A stretch of DNA of 64,000 nt from DATKNA01 sp963755755 (GTDB taxonomy: Bacteria; Actinomycetota; Actinomycetes; Actinomycetales; Kineosporiaceae): positions 62,001-126,000 of the forward strand of contig CAVWLJ010000004.1 of NCBI GenBank assembly GCA_963755755.1. The letters run 5' to 3'. Both the position numbers and the translations under genes were made by a program. The notes under the pieces were generated by a model. It saw only the letters and a list, made by a program, of their open reading frames with translations, searched no databases and was not told where the DNA came from. Below, one piece after another: positions 1-8,421 of this stretch (positions are counted from its first letter, which is position 1; each line of letters begins with the position of its first letter).

Positions 1-228
1 GTCGTCGGCGTCCCGGACGCAGGAGCGCGCGGCGTCGTAGAGCCGCTGGAAGCGGAACCAGCCCCGCTCGTCCGGGGTGAGCCGGACCAGGTGGTGCTCG
101 CGCAGGGTCTCGGGCAGCCTGATCCGGTGCTTGGCGGCCAGATCGGCCAGGGTGCCCGGCCGCATCGAGCCCGTGAAGTGCAGGTGGAGATGGGCCTTCG
201 GCAGCGCCGCCACGTCCCGCTCCGGCAT
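1..228 (-). CDS. add: adenosine deaminase, N-terminal part (runs off window start)
   Basis: Reading the minus strand from the ATG at 226-228 gives 76 uninterrupted codons to base 1. The protein opens with LPKAHLHLHFTGSMRPGTL, the metal-binding HxH strand and following glycine turn of adenosine/AMP deaminases, and continues with a GWFRFQRLYD helix typical of actinobacterial Add. The family deaminates adenosine to inosine in purine salvage in the cytoplasm with a catalytic zinc. About 270 residues, including the distal His and Asp zinc ligands, lie outside the window. It sits 106 bp downstream of the small membrane-protein gene on the same strand, separated by a strong hairpin, so co-transcription is uncertain. 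Confidence 0.88.
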   Translation of the reverse strand, partial: MPERDVAALPKAHLHLHFTGSMRPGTLADLAAKHRIRLPETLREHHLVRLTPDERGWFRFQRLYDAARSCVRDADD

Positions 229-240
229 CCGAGCAGTCTG

Positions 241-299
241 CCAGCTGCGGCTGGTGGCGGTCGGACGGGCGCGAGGTCAACCCGCCCGACCGCAGCTGG
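241..299 (-). terminator. hairpin between small membrane gene and add
   Basis: Bases 241-250 and 290-299 are perfect 10-bp complements. A competing inner stem pairs 258-269 with 281-292 (11 of 12 pairs, 11-nt loop). It lies just past the stop of the minus-strand 87-codon gene and before add. No T-run follows, as is usual for GC-rich actinobacterial hairpins. The two mutually exclusive stems could also make an attenuator. Confidence 0.45.
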
Positions 300-334
300 A
301 GGGGCCTGGCGGAGGTCTCCGGCGAGCCGGGGCC

Positions 335-598
335 TCAGCGCCCGATGCCGTGCAGGCCCACAGTGATCATGAAGGCCACGAGCATGGCGACGGCGATGAG
401 GAGTACGCCGCCGAGCGCGGAGGCCGCGGTGGCGAGCGTGCTCACCAGGGTGCCGAACACGCGGACGAGACGGAGGAGGACGACGACCATAAGGCCGGCG
501 GCCAGGAGGACGGCGATGTTCGTGACGCCGTCGGACGACGTGGCCGCCTGGCTCGTGGCCTGAGCGGCGGGGTGCACGATCGCGGTGAGCTGGAGCAT
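335..598 (-). CDS. small membrane protein, two hydrophobic helices, unknown function
   Basis: An 87-codon minus-strand gene. An AGGAG ribosome site lies about 7 bases upstream of its ATG (visible on the plus strand around 605-610), which strongly supports it as real. Hydrophobic stretches span about residues 27-42 and 62-82, separated by a short basic/polar segment, with a soluble Ala/Thr/Ser-rich N-terminus of about 25 residues. I do not recognise the family. It is divergent from the HTH regulator gene and upstream of adenosine deaminase. Size and topology resemble small conjugation or secretion pore subunits, but nothing nearby supports that. Confidence 0.7.
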   Translation of the reverse strand: MLQLTAIVHPAAQATSQAATSSDGVTNIAVLLAAGLMVVVLLRLVRVFGTLVSTLATAASALGGVLLIAVAMLVAFMITVGLHGIGR

Positions 599-932
599 GG
601 TCTACTCCTGTCGCTTCGGGTGAGGCCCTCCTCGTGGGTGGCTCAGGCGCTCGTCATTGAACGCGAGTGAAGTTCAGATCATTCAGCTGAACCTCATGTA
701 GACAGTGTGCGACCGCTGAAGCGCTTCCGCCAGTGCTTTTCGGGCACTTCGGCACCTTCGGGCGGGAGGCCACGCAAGGTGACGAGCAGGAGGTTTCGAC
801 CTGCTCGACATCCGCCGTGCGACCGTGCCGACCGCGACGCGCCGTAGATGACTGCGCGACCGAAGCCGACGTGTACAGTGAAGTTCCGTCGGTTCAGTCG
901 CGACTTCTCGCTGGACGCAGAGACAGGCGGAC
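599..932. promoter_or_regulatory. divergent intergenic region with repeated and palindromic candidate operator sites
   Basis: A 334-bp gap between the divergent membrane-protein and HTH-regulator genes, with no convincing ORF. The 10-mer AGTGAAGTTC occurs at 666-675 and again at 877-886. GTTCAG occurs at 672-677 and 892-897. The first copy overlaps an inverted repeat, GTTCAG (672-677) with CTGAAC (687-692), which contains the perfect palindrome TTCAGCTGAA (682-691). The second copy lies about 50 bp before the regulator start, where an autoregulatory operator would be expected. Operator function is inference. Confidence 0.4.
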
Positions 933-2286
933 ATGGCATCAGTGCAGGAGCAGGGCGGCCTCGCCGCGCGCCTGCGTGAGCTGCGTGCCAACGCTCTCGG
1001 GGTCTACGTCACGCAGCGACAGCTCGCCGACGCTCTCGGCGTCAGCGTGCCGCTCGTCTCCAGCTGGGAGAACCCGTCATCGCCGGCGTTGCCGCCGGAG
1101 GATCGCCTGCAGGCCCTCGCCCGGTTCTACGCGACGCCACGCTCGCTCGAGGACCATCCTCACCTGCTCGACGTCGGCGGAGCTGACGAAGGAGGAGGAG
1201 CGGGTCCGGAGGGAACTCATCGATGAGCTCGGCCGACTACGCGATGTGGGAACCGCTCCGCCGTCGGGGCGCCGGACGGGCGCTCTGGGCGGCAGGTTCT
1301 ACTACTTCCCCGACAGTCTGCCGGTGAGGATCATCGGCTCCCGGTCGTCGCCGTACGAGGTGCTGCCGTCGCCACCGTCGCGCGAGGCCCTGGACGCCGT
1401 CCGCCGGCTGCGGGATCTCGTGGGGGACGACGCCCCGCGGGGTGTGGACGCGGCCCTGGACGAGTTCGAACGCTACGTGGACGTCGTCGGGGTGCTCCGG
1501 CAGCTGGTCGCGCTCGGCTGGACGCGGCGGGAGAAGATCGACGCGAGCGACTGGAACGCCATCGCCCGCGTCTTCGACGGCGGCGGCGTCCAGTACGCCG
1601 ACCCGTGGCATCCCAACGCCGTCCATTCGCTCTGGAACGGGGACATGGACGCGGCGGTCGAGCTCCACGGGCACATCCGCGCGGAGAACCCGGGCAAGGA
1701 CGTGCGCTGGATGCTCGACAGCGAGGTCACCGCCGACGACCTCACTGCGGGTCATGTGATCGTCCTGGGCGGCACCTCCAGCCTCTTCGGCGGATCCAGC
1801 GGTCCGTTGGACTACCTGAGGCGGCGCCTGAACCTGCCGGTCCGGCCGACGTTCCCGGAGGACGACGAGTACGGCGGGAGCATCGTCGTCACCCTGGACT
1901 CGGACGGCCGTCCGGACATGGAGGGCCGGGACGTCGAGCACCACTGCCCGCGCTTCCTCATCGAGAACGGCGAGCGCGTGCTCGACCACGGCCAGCCCGT
2001 CCTCGAGTACGACGTCGCGCTCCTCCTGCGTGCGCCGAATCCGCTGAACCTCACCGCCACGGTGAGCATCTGCACGGGTGTCTTCAGTCGCGGCACGTAT
2101 GGCGCCGTCCGCGCCCTGACGGACGCGAACCTGCGGACGATCAACGAGAAGTACCTGAGCGAGCACCTGGACCTCACCGACTTCTGGATGCTCATGCACG
2201 TGCCCGTCTTCAGCGGTCCCACCGGAGCGCAGACGCTCACGCCCGACCTCACGAGGCCCTTCCACCGCCTGCGGACCTCGTCCTGA
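933..2286 (+). CDS. XRE-type HTH regulator with large C-terminal sensor-like domain (frameshifted in this sequence)
   Basis: From the ATG at 933 the protein begins with an XRE helix-turn-helix at about residues 14-55 (TQRQLADALGVSVPLVSSWE), followed by a short connector. Near 1176 the frame shifts by one extra base, and the reading continues in the next frame (ELTKEEERVRRELIDELGRL) to the stop at 2284-2286, about 450 residues in all. The C-terminal 300 residues carry the segments GGVQYADPWHPNAVHSLW and HVIVLGGTSSLFGG (a Rossmann-like strand-glycine turn), and I cannot assign them to a named family. Its stop is 2 bp before the first GT-like gene, so the two are probably co-transcribed. The shift looks like a sequence error because both halves are coherent. 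A ligand-controlled regulator of the following genes is inference. Confidence 0.75.
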
Positions 2287-2288
2287 TC

Positions 2289-3602
2289 ATGACCGTGCCG
2301 GCAGGGCGGAGAGCCCTGCCCGAGAGGGGCTCTGCGTCCGTGTCCACCCCGGTCCACCTCGTCGAGGACGTCTCCGCCGAACTCCGTGCCCTGGTGGAGC
2401 ATCGGCCGAGCCATGACGAGGTGCTCAGCCCCCTCGCTGTTCAGGGGCCCGACGGCACGTGCGACGGCGTGATCGTTCCCACCAGCCGGGGCATCGGTGC
2501 CGCGATGAACGGTCTGCGCGCGGCGGCCTCCGTGGCGCGGTTCCACCGGTGTCCGCTCGTTCTGATCGTCTCCGCCGATGCGGCCTCCGAGCCGGGGCGG
2601 GAGCAGTCGGCCAAGGTCGTCTCCGACGAGTCGGACGGCGACGTGTCGCCGGTCTACGTCGACGTCGACTCCCTTCCCGTGGACGTCCTCCGACTGGAGA
2701 CCGACTCCACCGCCCTGGCCACGCGGGCATGGTCGTCCTGGCCGGGGCGCGGTGACACCAGCGTCAAGCGGAACCTCGGGTTACTGCTCGCCGCCCGACA
2801 GCGCTGGCGGACGCTGCTCTTCCTCGACGACGACGTCGCCCCACTCGAGACCAGGCGGCCGGGTGCTGTTCCACTCACCGGTGCGGGGGTGGGCCGGGCG
2901 GTGGGCGCCCTCGACCAGAGAGCGCACGCCGCGGTGGGCTGGGCCGCGGTCGACGACGGCGGTCACGGCTGTCCGGACAACTCCCTCGTCTGCCGGCTGC
3001 GCCGCCAGGTCGGATACCAGCAGGGGGTCTTCGTCGGCGGTGGTGCCCTGGCCCTTCGCGTGAAGGACGCGCCGTGCTTCCCGCGCATCTACAACGAGGA
3101 CTGGATGCTCGCGCTGCAGTTGCTGCACCGCGGGGGAGTCGGGGCGGTGGGCATCGCGGGACACGTCAGGCAGGACATGCCGGAGTCGGTCTTCGACACC
3201 TTCCGGGCTCGGATGGAGGAACCGGGAGACATCCTCGCCGAAGCGCTCATGAACGTCGTGACTCGCCCCCGCGAGTTCGCGCTCGCCGCCGTGGACACGG
3301 GATTCTGGCGTGCCGCGATCGAGCGTCGGATCCAGATGGTTCGCGAGCTCGCGCCCTTGCTCGACGAGGGGATATGGAGGGTTCGTGGCAGCGGTGATCG
3401 GGAGTCCGCCCGGGAGGCCCTCAGGGTGACGCAGGACGTGCACGCCGAGATGCGGGCGGAGATCGGCGCCTGGAGCGTCGCCTTCCGGGACTATGTCCGC
3501 GCCTGGTCGGGGGACAGCGTTCGATGGCGGCACCTGCTCGACGAGGCATCCGTCGGGCGGTTGCCTGCCGACGTCGAGGGATTGCTCCCCGACCTCCCGT
3601 GA
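2289..3602 (+). CDS. GT-A-like glycosyltransferase-family protein, copy 1
   Basis: A 437-codon ORF from the ATG at 2289; a GTG at 2340 is an alternative start. No signal peptide or membrane helix is visible. A central block resembles a nucleotide-sugar GT-A fold: KRNLGL at about 160-165, then TLLFLDDDVAPL with an Asp triad at 180-182 in the position of the metal-binding DxD, PDNSLV at 229-234, and YNEDWM at 268-273. The order KRN, DDD, PDNS, YNEDW is repeated exactly in the next gene, so the two are paralogues. The last 130 residues are helical and charged. Sugar donor and acceptor are not predictable, and 'glycosyltransferase' rests on motif resemblance. It follows the HTH-sensor gene by 2 bp. 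Confidence 0.72.
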   Translation: MTVPAGRRALPERGSASVSTPVHLVEDVSAELRALVEHRPSHDEVLSPLAVQGPDGTCDGVIVPTSRGIGAAMNGLRAAASVARFHRCPLVLIVSADAASEPGREQSAKVVSDESDGDVSPVYVDVDSLPVDVLRLETDSTALATRAWSSWPGRGDTSVKRNLGLLLAARQRWRTLLFLDDDVAPLETRRPGAVPLTGAGVGRAVGALDQRAHAAVGWAAVDDGGHGCPDNSLVCRLRRQVGYQQGVFVGGGALALRVKDAPCFPRIYNEDWMLALQLLHRGGVGAVGIAGHVRQDMPESVFDTFRARMEEPGDILAEALMNVVTRPREFALAAVDTGFWRAAIERRIQMVRELAPLLDEGIWRVRGSGDRESAREALRVTQDVHAEMRAEIGAWSVAFRDYVRAWSGDSVRWRHLLDEASVGRLPADVEGLLPDLP

Positions 3603-3684
3603 TAGGTCGGATCTGACGGGGCCGACGGGCTGGTGACGGACGGCGGCCGGACGCGAAACTGACCCACGACGACGGGCGGGGGGT

Positions 3685-4881
3685 ATGGGTGCTCAGACCG
3701 AGCACGACGAGGCGGATCGCCTGGAGTACGTGGTTCGAGGCAGTCACCGCCGTCTCGTGAACCGGCTCCCCCCGACGCCGCCCCTCGTTCCTGATCTCGC
3801 CGACGACGAAGGCCTCGTCGTCGTGCCGCTCTCGCGCCCGGAGCCGGTCCTGGAGACCCCCGCTCGGATCGCTGCCGAACTGGGCTGGCCCCTGGTCCTG
3901 CTGTGCAGTCGCGGGAACCAGGCCGTCCGGGTCTGCCGGATCGTCCGGGAGTTCTGGCCCGAGGTGCGGCTGACGGGAGCCGACCTGCTGCACCGCGACC
4001 TGCTGCGAGCGCCGGGTGTCTGGACCACGGCCAGCCACCGCGCGGCGCAGGAGCGCGAGGGCATCGACACCAACCGCAAGCGCAACATCGGTCTGGCTGC
4101 GGCCCGCATGACCGGGCGGCCCTGGGTGCTCTTCGTCGACGACGACGTGCTCCGACTGCGCACTCACGCCGTTCTCGACGCCATGGCCCACCTACGATCC
4201 ACGGGACGCAGAGTCGCGGGGTGGCCCTGTGACTGGTTTCCCGACAACTCCGTCGTCCACCACGCCCGCCGCGACTTCCTCGGGCTCCACCAGGACGTGT
4301 TCCTCACGGGCGCCGCGCTGCTGGTGCACCTCGAGGGGTGGGATCCGCCCGGCTTCCCGCCGATGTACAACGAGGACTGGCTCTTTCTCTACGAGCCGAT
4401 CGCCCGGGGCCTCGTCGTCTCCGGCCCGGACATCGGCCAGGCCACGTACGACCCCTACGCGCGTCCGGAACGAGCGCGTGACGAGGAGTTCGGCGACGTG
4501 CTCGGCGAAGGGCTCTTCCACCTGCTGCACGTGCGCGAGCCCGTCGAGGTCGCCACGGAGGCCGCCTACTGGCATTCCGTGCACGCCAAGCGCACCAAAC
4601 TCATCCGGCGCATCGTCGCCGAGCTGCGCGAGCGCCTCGCCGTCGTCACCACCGAGAGCGAGCAGGCCCGCCTCGTGCACGCGCTGGCAGCGATCGAGGA
4701 GTCCCGCAAGCAGCTCACCCGCGCCACCCCGGCCTCCCTCGCCGACTTCGTGCGGCGGTGGCGGCTCGACGAGCAGCTGTGGCGGTCCTACCTCGCCCGC
4801 CTGCCCCCGCGCGACACGCTCAAGCAGGCCCTCGTCTACCTGGGCCTGCACGAGTCCTGGATCGTCGGCGCCGAGCCGTAA
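3685..4881 (+). CDS. GT-A-like glycosyltransferase-family protein, copy 2
   Basis: 398 codons from the ATG at 3685, preceded by a G-rich ribosome site. The motif series matches the preceding gene: KRNIGL at 132-137, VLFVDDDVLRL with the Asp triad at 152-154, PDNSVV at 186-191 and MYNEDWLFLY at 227-236. A helical, charged C-terminal third covers about 280-398. It is soluble by appearance. Sequence outside the motifs has diverged, so this is an old duplication and probably a heteromeric or serial pair. The 82-bp gap from copy 1 is short enough for one transcript. Function as a cytosolic glycosyl or nucleotidyl transferase is inferred from the DxD-like triad only. Confidence 0.72.
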   Translation: MGAQTEHDEADRLEYVVRGSHRRLVNRLPPTPPLVPDLADDEGLVVVPLSRPEPVLETPARIAAELGWPLVLLCSRGNQAVRVCRIVREFWPEVRLTGADLLHRDLLRAPGVWTTASHRAAQEREGIDTNRKRNIGLAAARMTGRPWVLFVDDDVLRLRTHAVLDAMAHLRSTGRRVAGWPCDWFPDNSVVHHARRDFLGLHQDVFLTGAALLVHLEGWDPPGFPPMYNEDWLFLYEPIARGLVVSGPDIGQATYDPYARPERARDEEFGDVLGEGLFHLLHVREPVEVATEAAYWHSVHAKRTKLIRRIVAELRERLAVVTTESEQARLVHALAAIEESRKQLTRATPASLADFVRRWRLDEQLWRSYLARLPPRDTLKQALVYLGLHESWIVGAEP

Positions 4882-4945
4882 CCCTCGCGCTGGCCTGACG
4901 ACGTGACGAACTCAGGGGACGGGAACGAGCGCGCTGCTCCGCGAG

Positions 4946-5563
4946 ATGTCGTTCCATGTCCGCGTGGTCTCGCAACCATCTCCCGGGTCGGCGCCGCGCG
5001 CGGTGGCCGGCGTCACCGCCGTGCTGTGCGCGGGCTTCGACGCCGCCACCATCGAGCGGATCGGCAGGCTGCGCGCTGAACTCGCGCCGGTATCACCACG
5101 GTTGCGGCGCCCGCCGCTGCACCGCCCGCACGTCACGCTCGCGGCCGCCCGGACGTCGGTGGAGGAACTCCTCGGCGTCCACCGGCTCGCCGACCAGCTC
5201 GCGGCTCGGCACGCCGGCTTCGACCTGCCGCTGGAGCACGTCGGGATCTTTCCCCGCGGCGGCGTCCTCTTCCTCGCGCCGGCGCCGTCCGCCGCTCTCG
5301 CCGCTCTGCAGGCGGACGCCGACGCGACCCTGCTCGCCGCCGGTTCGCCCCGGGCGTTCGACACCACGGCACCGGGCGGTTGGGTGCCGCACTGCACGCT
5401 CGCGACGAAGCTGCGGCCGGACGAGCTCGGGAGTGCCGTGGAACTGCTCGCCCGGCGGTGGCGGCCGGTCCGGGCGCGGGTCGAGCTGGTGGTGACCCTC
5501 CTGGTGGGGCGACCGGACGAGGAGGAGAGCCCGCTCAGCCCAGCAGCTTCTGGAGCCGGCTGA
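4946..5563 (+). CDS. 2H phosphoesterase superfamily (2'-5' RNA ligase-like) protein
   Basis: About 205 residues with the two family signatures: HVT at 62-64 (HRPHVTLAAAR) and HCT at 149-151 (PHCTLATKL). These paired HxT/S motifs form the active site of the 2H superfamily (LigT, cyclic phosphodiesterases), which act on 2'-5' or 2',3'-cyclic phosphate linkages in RNA or small nucleotides. The start is uncertain; a GTG near 5000 just before the first beta-strand is an alternative. The gene converges on the aminotransferase gene and overlaps its 3' end by 29 bp. The physiological substrate is unknown. Confidence 0.78.
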   Translation: MSFHVRVVSQPSPGSAPRAVAGVTAVLCAGFDAATIERIGRLRAELAPVSPRLRRPPLHRPHVTLAAARTSVEELLGVHRLADQLAARHAGFDLPLEHVGIFPRGGVLFLAPAPSAALAALQADADATLLAAGSPRAFDTTAPGGWVPHCTLATKLRPDELGSAVELLARRWRPVRARVELVVTLLVGRPDEEESPLSPAASGAG

Positions 5564-6785
5564 CGCCCTCGACCAGGTCGTCGTCCCCCAGCGCGTACGA
5601 CAGCCGCAGGTACCCGCTCGGGCCGAACGCCTCGCCCGGCACGACCGCGACCTCGGCCTCCTCCAGGATCAGCTCGGCGAGCTCCGCCGACGTCTGCGGC
5701 GTCCGGCCCCCGATGCTGCGACCGAGGACGCCGCGCACCGAGGGGTAGGCGTAGAAGGCGCCCTGGGGGGTCGGGCAGACGACGCCGTCGATCTCGTTGA
5801 GCATCCGCACGATCGTCCGGCGGCGGCGGTCGAACGCCTCGCGCATCGCGTGCGCGGCGGAGAGGTCGCCGGTGAGCGCGGCGATCGCGGCGCGCTGCGC
5901 GACGTTGTTCACGTTCGAGGTCAGGTGCGACTGCAGGTTGGTCGCGGCCTTGACGACGTCCTTGGGCCCGATCAGCCAGCCGACCCGCCAGCCCGTCATC
6001 GCGTACGTCTTCGCGACGCCGTTGAGGACGACGGTGGTGTCGGCGAGCTCGGGCACCTCGACGACGATCGAGGAGGCGGACACCCCGTCGTACACGAGGT
6101 GCTCGTAGATCTCGTCGGTGACGACCCAGACGCCGTGCTCGAGCGCCCACTGGCCGATCGCCCGGACCTGCTCCGCCGGGTACACCGAGCCGGTGGGGTT
6201 CGACGGCGAGCAGAAGAGGAGGACCTTCGTCCGCGGTGTCCGCGCGGCCTCGAGCTGCTCCACCGTGACGAGGTAGTCCTGGTCCTCACCCGCGAAGACC
6301 TCGACGGGGACGCCGCCCGCGAGCCGGACCGCCTCCGGGTACGTGGTCCAGTACGGGGCCGGGAGCAGCACCTCGTCGCCGGGGTCGAGCAGGGTCGCGA
6401 ACGCCTGGTAGACGGCCTGCTTGCCGCCGTTCGTCACGAGCACCTGGTCGGCGCCGACCTCGTAGCCGGAGTCGCGCGCCGTCTTCGCCGCGACGGCGGC
6501 GCGGAGCTCGGGCAGCCCGGCCGCAGGGGTGTACCGGTGGTTCGCCGGGACCGAGCACGCGGCGACGGCCGCCTCGACGATGTAGTCCGGCGTCGGGAAG
6601 TCCGGCTCTCCCGCCCCGAAGCCGATGACCGGTCGACCCGCCGCCTTGAGGGCCTTCGCCTTCGCATCGACCGCGAGCGTCGCCGACTCGGCGATGCCGC
6701 CGATGCGGCGGGAGATCCGGGCGCGGGTGCCCGCGGGGGCGTCGGTGCTCACGGTCAGGGGCTGGGGAGCGGTCTGCTGCGTCAC
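5535..6785 (-). CDS. aspC: class I/II pyridoxal-phosphate aminotransferase (aspartate aminotransferase type)
   Basis: 416 residues from the GTG at 6783-6785, which has a GGGAGG ribosome site just upstream. Fold-type I landmarks are in order: GFGAGEPDFPTP near 55-66, VTNGGKQAVYQAF near 117-129, SPSNPTGS near 193-200, VVTDEIYEHLVYDG near 221-234, and the PLP lysine at about 259 in NGVAKTYAMTGWRVGW. This subgroup transfers amino groups between aspartate (or aromatic amino acids) and 2-oxoglutarate in the cytoplasm. The reading frame is open further upstream, but that stretch crosses the tRNA-Trp locus and is not coding. Divergent from tRNA-Trp, as in many actinobacteria. Confidence 0.9.
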   Translation of the reverse strand: MTQQTAPQPLTVSTDAPAGTRARISRRIGGIAESATLAVDAKAKALKAAGRPVIGFGAGEPDFPTPDYIVEAAVAACSVPANHRYTPAAGLPELRAAVAAKTARDSGYEVGADQVLVTNGGKQAVYQAFATLLDPGDEVLLPAPYWTTYPEAVRLAGGVPVEVFAGEDQDYLVTVEQLEAARTPRTKVLLFCSPSNPTGSVYPAEQVRAIGQWALEHGVWVVTDEIYEHLVYDGVSASSIVVEVPELADTTVVLNGVAKTYAMTGWRVGWLIGPKDVVKAATNLQSHLTSNVNNVAQRAAIAALTGDLSAAHAMREAFDRRRRTIVRMLNEIDGVVCPTPQGAFYAYPSVRGVLGRSIGGRTPQTSAELAELILEEAEVAVVPGEAFGPSGYLRLSYALGDDDLVEGVSRLQKLLG

Positions 6786-6843
6786 CCTCCCATCCTGGCA
6801 CTGCACGGACACGCCCCGGGGCGCACTCGTCGGCCGCCGGCGG

Positions 6844-6874
6844 TTCGACCTGCGCCCCGCCGGGTGCGTACACT
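6844..6874 (+). promoter_or_regulatory. candidate promoter for tRNA-Trp/secE
   Basis: TTCGAC (6844-6849) and TACACT (6869-6874) with a 19-bp spacer lie about 75 bp upstream of the mature tRNA-Trp. This fits a vegetative-type promoter with a processed 5' leader. The call is by eye only. Confidence 0.35.
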
Positions 6875-6948
6875 CACTACCCGGTGGCTGAGCGCTGCCG
6901 TGATCCGGTCTGCTCCCAGGGTGGTCCGGGCACGTCGTCTCGGCGCCT

Positions 6949-7021
6949 AGGGCAGTAGCGCAACTGGCAGCGCACCGGTCTCCAAAACCGGCGGTTGGGG
7001 GTTCGAGTCCCTCCTGCCCTG
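6949..7021 (+). tRNA. trnW: tRNA-Trp (anticodon CCA)
   Basis: A full cloverleaf can be folded. The acceptor stem pairs AGGGCAG (6949-6955) with CTGCCCT (7014-7020), with discriminator G at 7021. The anticodon stem is CCGGT/ACCGG around the loop CTCCAAA, giving anticodon CCA. The T arm contains GGTTCGAGTCC. CCA is not fully encoded. Its place directly before secE-nusG is the standard actinobacterial arrangement. Confidence 0.95.
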
Positions 7022-7104
7022 CGATCCGTCGCCGTCGACCCGGCGGCGATCCGGCCTCGCACCCTGGGTGCGGGCGAGTCCCCGACGAACGACCAGGTGA
7101 GAGC

Positions 7105-7342
7105 GTGACCACGACATCGGCGAGCACGGGCCGCCAAGCAGCGCACCGGCCGGGTGTCGCGTGTGCGCCTGTTCCTGCGGCAGGTGGTCGCGGAGCTCAA
7201 GAAGGTCGTCCGCCCGACCAGGAACGAGCTGCTGACCTACGCGACCGTGGTGCTGGTCTTCGTGGTCGCCGTCATGAGTTACGTGTCGGTGCTCGACTTC
7301 GGTTTCGGCAAGCTCGTGCTGTGGGTCTTCGGGGGCTCCTGA
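7105..7342 (+). CDS. secE: preprotein translocase subunit SecE (frameshift in N-terminal tail)
   Basis: A GTG at 7105, preceded by AGGTGAG, starts a polar tail. One extra base near 7129 displaces the frame, after which the reading AKQRTGRVSRVRLFLRQVV runs to the stop at 7342, about 78 residues. The core KKVVRPTRNELLTYATVV and one transmembrane helix at the C-terminus are diagnostic of single-span SecE, which clamps SecY in the export channel. If the 7154 GTG were used instead, the basic segment before the amphipathic helix would be lost. The shift is most simply a sequence error. Confidence 0.85.
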
Positions 7343-7461
7343 CAGATCGGCGAGGCGGCGCCGGCGTCGGGCCCGATGGTCCGGGCCGAGGCGGCGGCCT
7401 GCTGTCCCGGCCGCCCGGCCGAACCCACCGCGACTTACCCGAGGAAGTAGGACCAGACACC

Positions 7462-8355
7462 GTGTCCGAGCAGAACCCGTTCTCCGTGCCGGACGACCCC
7501 GACGCCGTGGCGCGTCCCGGGGCCGCTCCTGCGTGGCGCGACGAGGACGAGGCGGGCGATGCCTCGCTCGAGGCCGACGGCAGCGTCGACGGCGCCGGCG
7601 CCCCGCACTCCGACGACGAGGCGGCAGGCGACGAGGCTGCCGGCGACGACGCGGCACCGGTTGTGGCCGACGCCGAGGTCGATGCCGACTCCGACTCGGA
7701 GGCAGCCGTCGACGCCGACGCCGATCCTGACGCGGACGTCGACTCCGCGGCGGACACCGGCGTCGACCCGGCTGTCGAGTTCCGCACCCAGCTGCGCCGC
7801 CTGCCCGGCGACTGGTACGTGATCCACTCCTACGCCGGGTACGAGAACCGGGTGAAGGCCAACCTCGAGAACCGGATCTCCAGCCTCAACATGGAGGAGC
7901 ACATCTTCCAGGTCGAGGTGCCGATGGAGGAGGTCACCGAGATCAAGAACGGGCAGCGCAAGCAGATCCGCCGCGTGCGCATCCCCGGCTACGTCCTCGT
8001 CCGGATGGACCTCAGCGACGAGTCGTGGGGCGCCGTCCGGCACACCCCCGGCGTGACCGGGTTCGTCGGTCACACGCACCAGCCCGTGCCGCTCAGCACG
8101 GACGAGGTCTTCTCGATGCTCGCGCCGACCCTGCAGCCCGTCGAGGGCGGCCCGGCCCGCCAGCAGAAGGCCGAGGTCAAGGTCGTCGACTTCGAGGTCG
8201 GCGAGTCCGTCACCGTGATGGAAGGCCCCTTCGAGACCCTCCCGGCGACGATCTCCGAGATCAACCCGGACGCGCAGAAGCTCAAGGTGCTCGTCTCGAT
8301 CTTCGGTCGCGAGACGCCGGTCGAGCTGTCCTTCAACCAGGTCGCGAAGATCTGA
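7462..8355 (+). CDS. nusG: transcription termination/antitermination factor NusG
   Basis: 297 residues from the GTG at 7462. The first 110 residues are an acidic, Asp/Ala-rich tail with no predicted fold. The NGN domain follows (DWYVIHSYAGYENRVKANL onward, including GYVLVRMDL and TPGVTGFVG), then the KOW domain near the C-terminus (GESVTVMEGPFETLPATI). NusG binds RNA polymerase and couples transcription to Rho or the ribosome. It sits in the usual secE-nusG-rplK-rplA order. The acidic tail makes it longer than the roughly 180 residues of E. coli NusG, but such tails are common in actinobacteria. Confidence 0.95.
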   Translation: MSEQNPFSVPDDPDAVARPGAAPAWRDEDEAGDASLEADGSVDGAGAPHSDDEAAGDEAAGDDAAPVVADAEVDADSDSEAAVDADADPDADVDSAADTGVDPAVEFRTQLRRLPGDWYVIHSYAGYENRVKANLENRISSLNMEEHIFQVEVPMEEVTEIKNGQRKQIRRVRIPGYVLVRMDLSDESWGAVRHTPGVTGFVGHTHQPVPLSTDEVFSMLAPTLQPVEGGPARQQKAEVKVVDFEVGESVTVMEGPFETLPATISEINPDAQKLKVLVSIFGRETPVELSFNQVAKI

Positions 8356-8421
8356 CAAGCTCCCCGGCCGCCGCCCAGCGACCGGGAAGAATCACCGCAC
8401 ACCACATCGTTAGGACCCGAC

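Noticed and set aside
77..670. A 197-codon plus-strand frame across the add/membrane-protein region
   Set aside because: It lies opposite two better-supported minus-strand genes, one with a clear ribosome site and one with adenosine deaminase motifs.
6949..7021. tRNA-Trp as an integration site for the accessory cassette at 0.9-4.9 kb
   Set aside because: No integrase and no repeat of the tRNA 3' end is visible on the other side, and aspC, a usual neighbour, lies between them.
7105..8355. A single 416-codon protein reading through secE into nusG
   Set aside because: The frame passes through the secE region only because of the extra base; SecE and NusG are separate families with their own starts.
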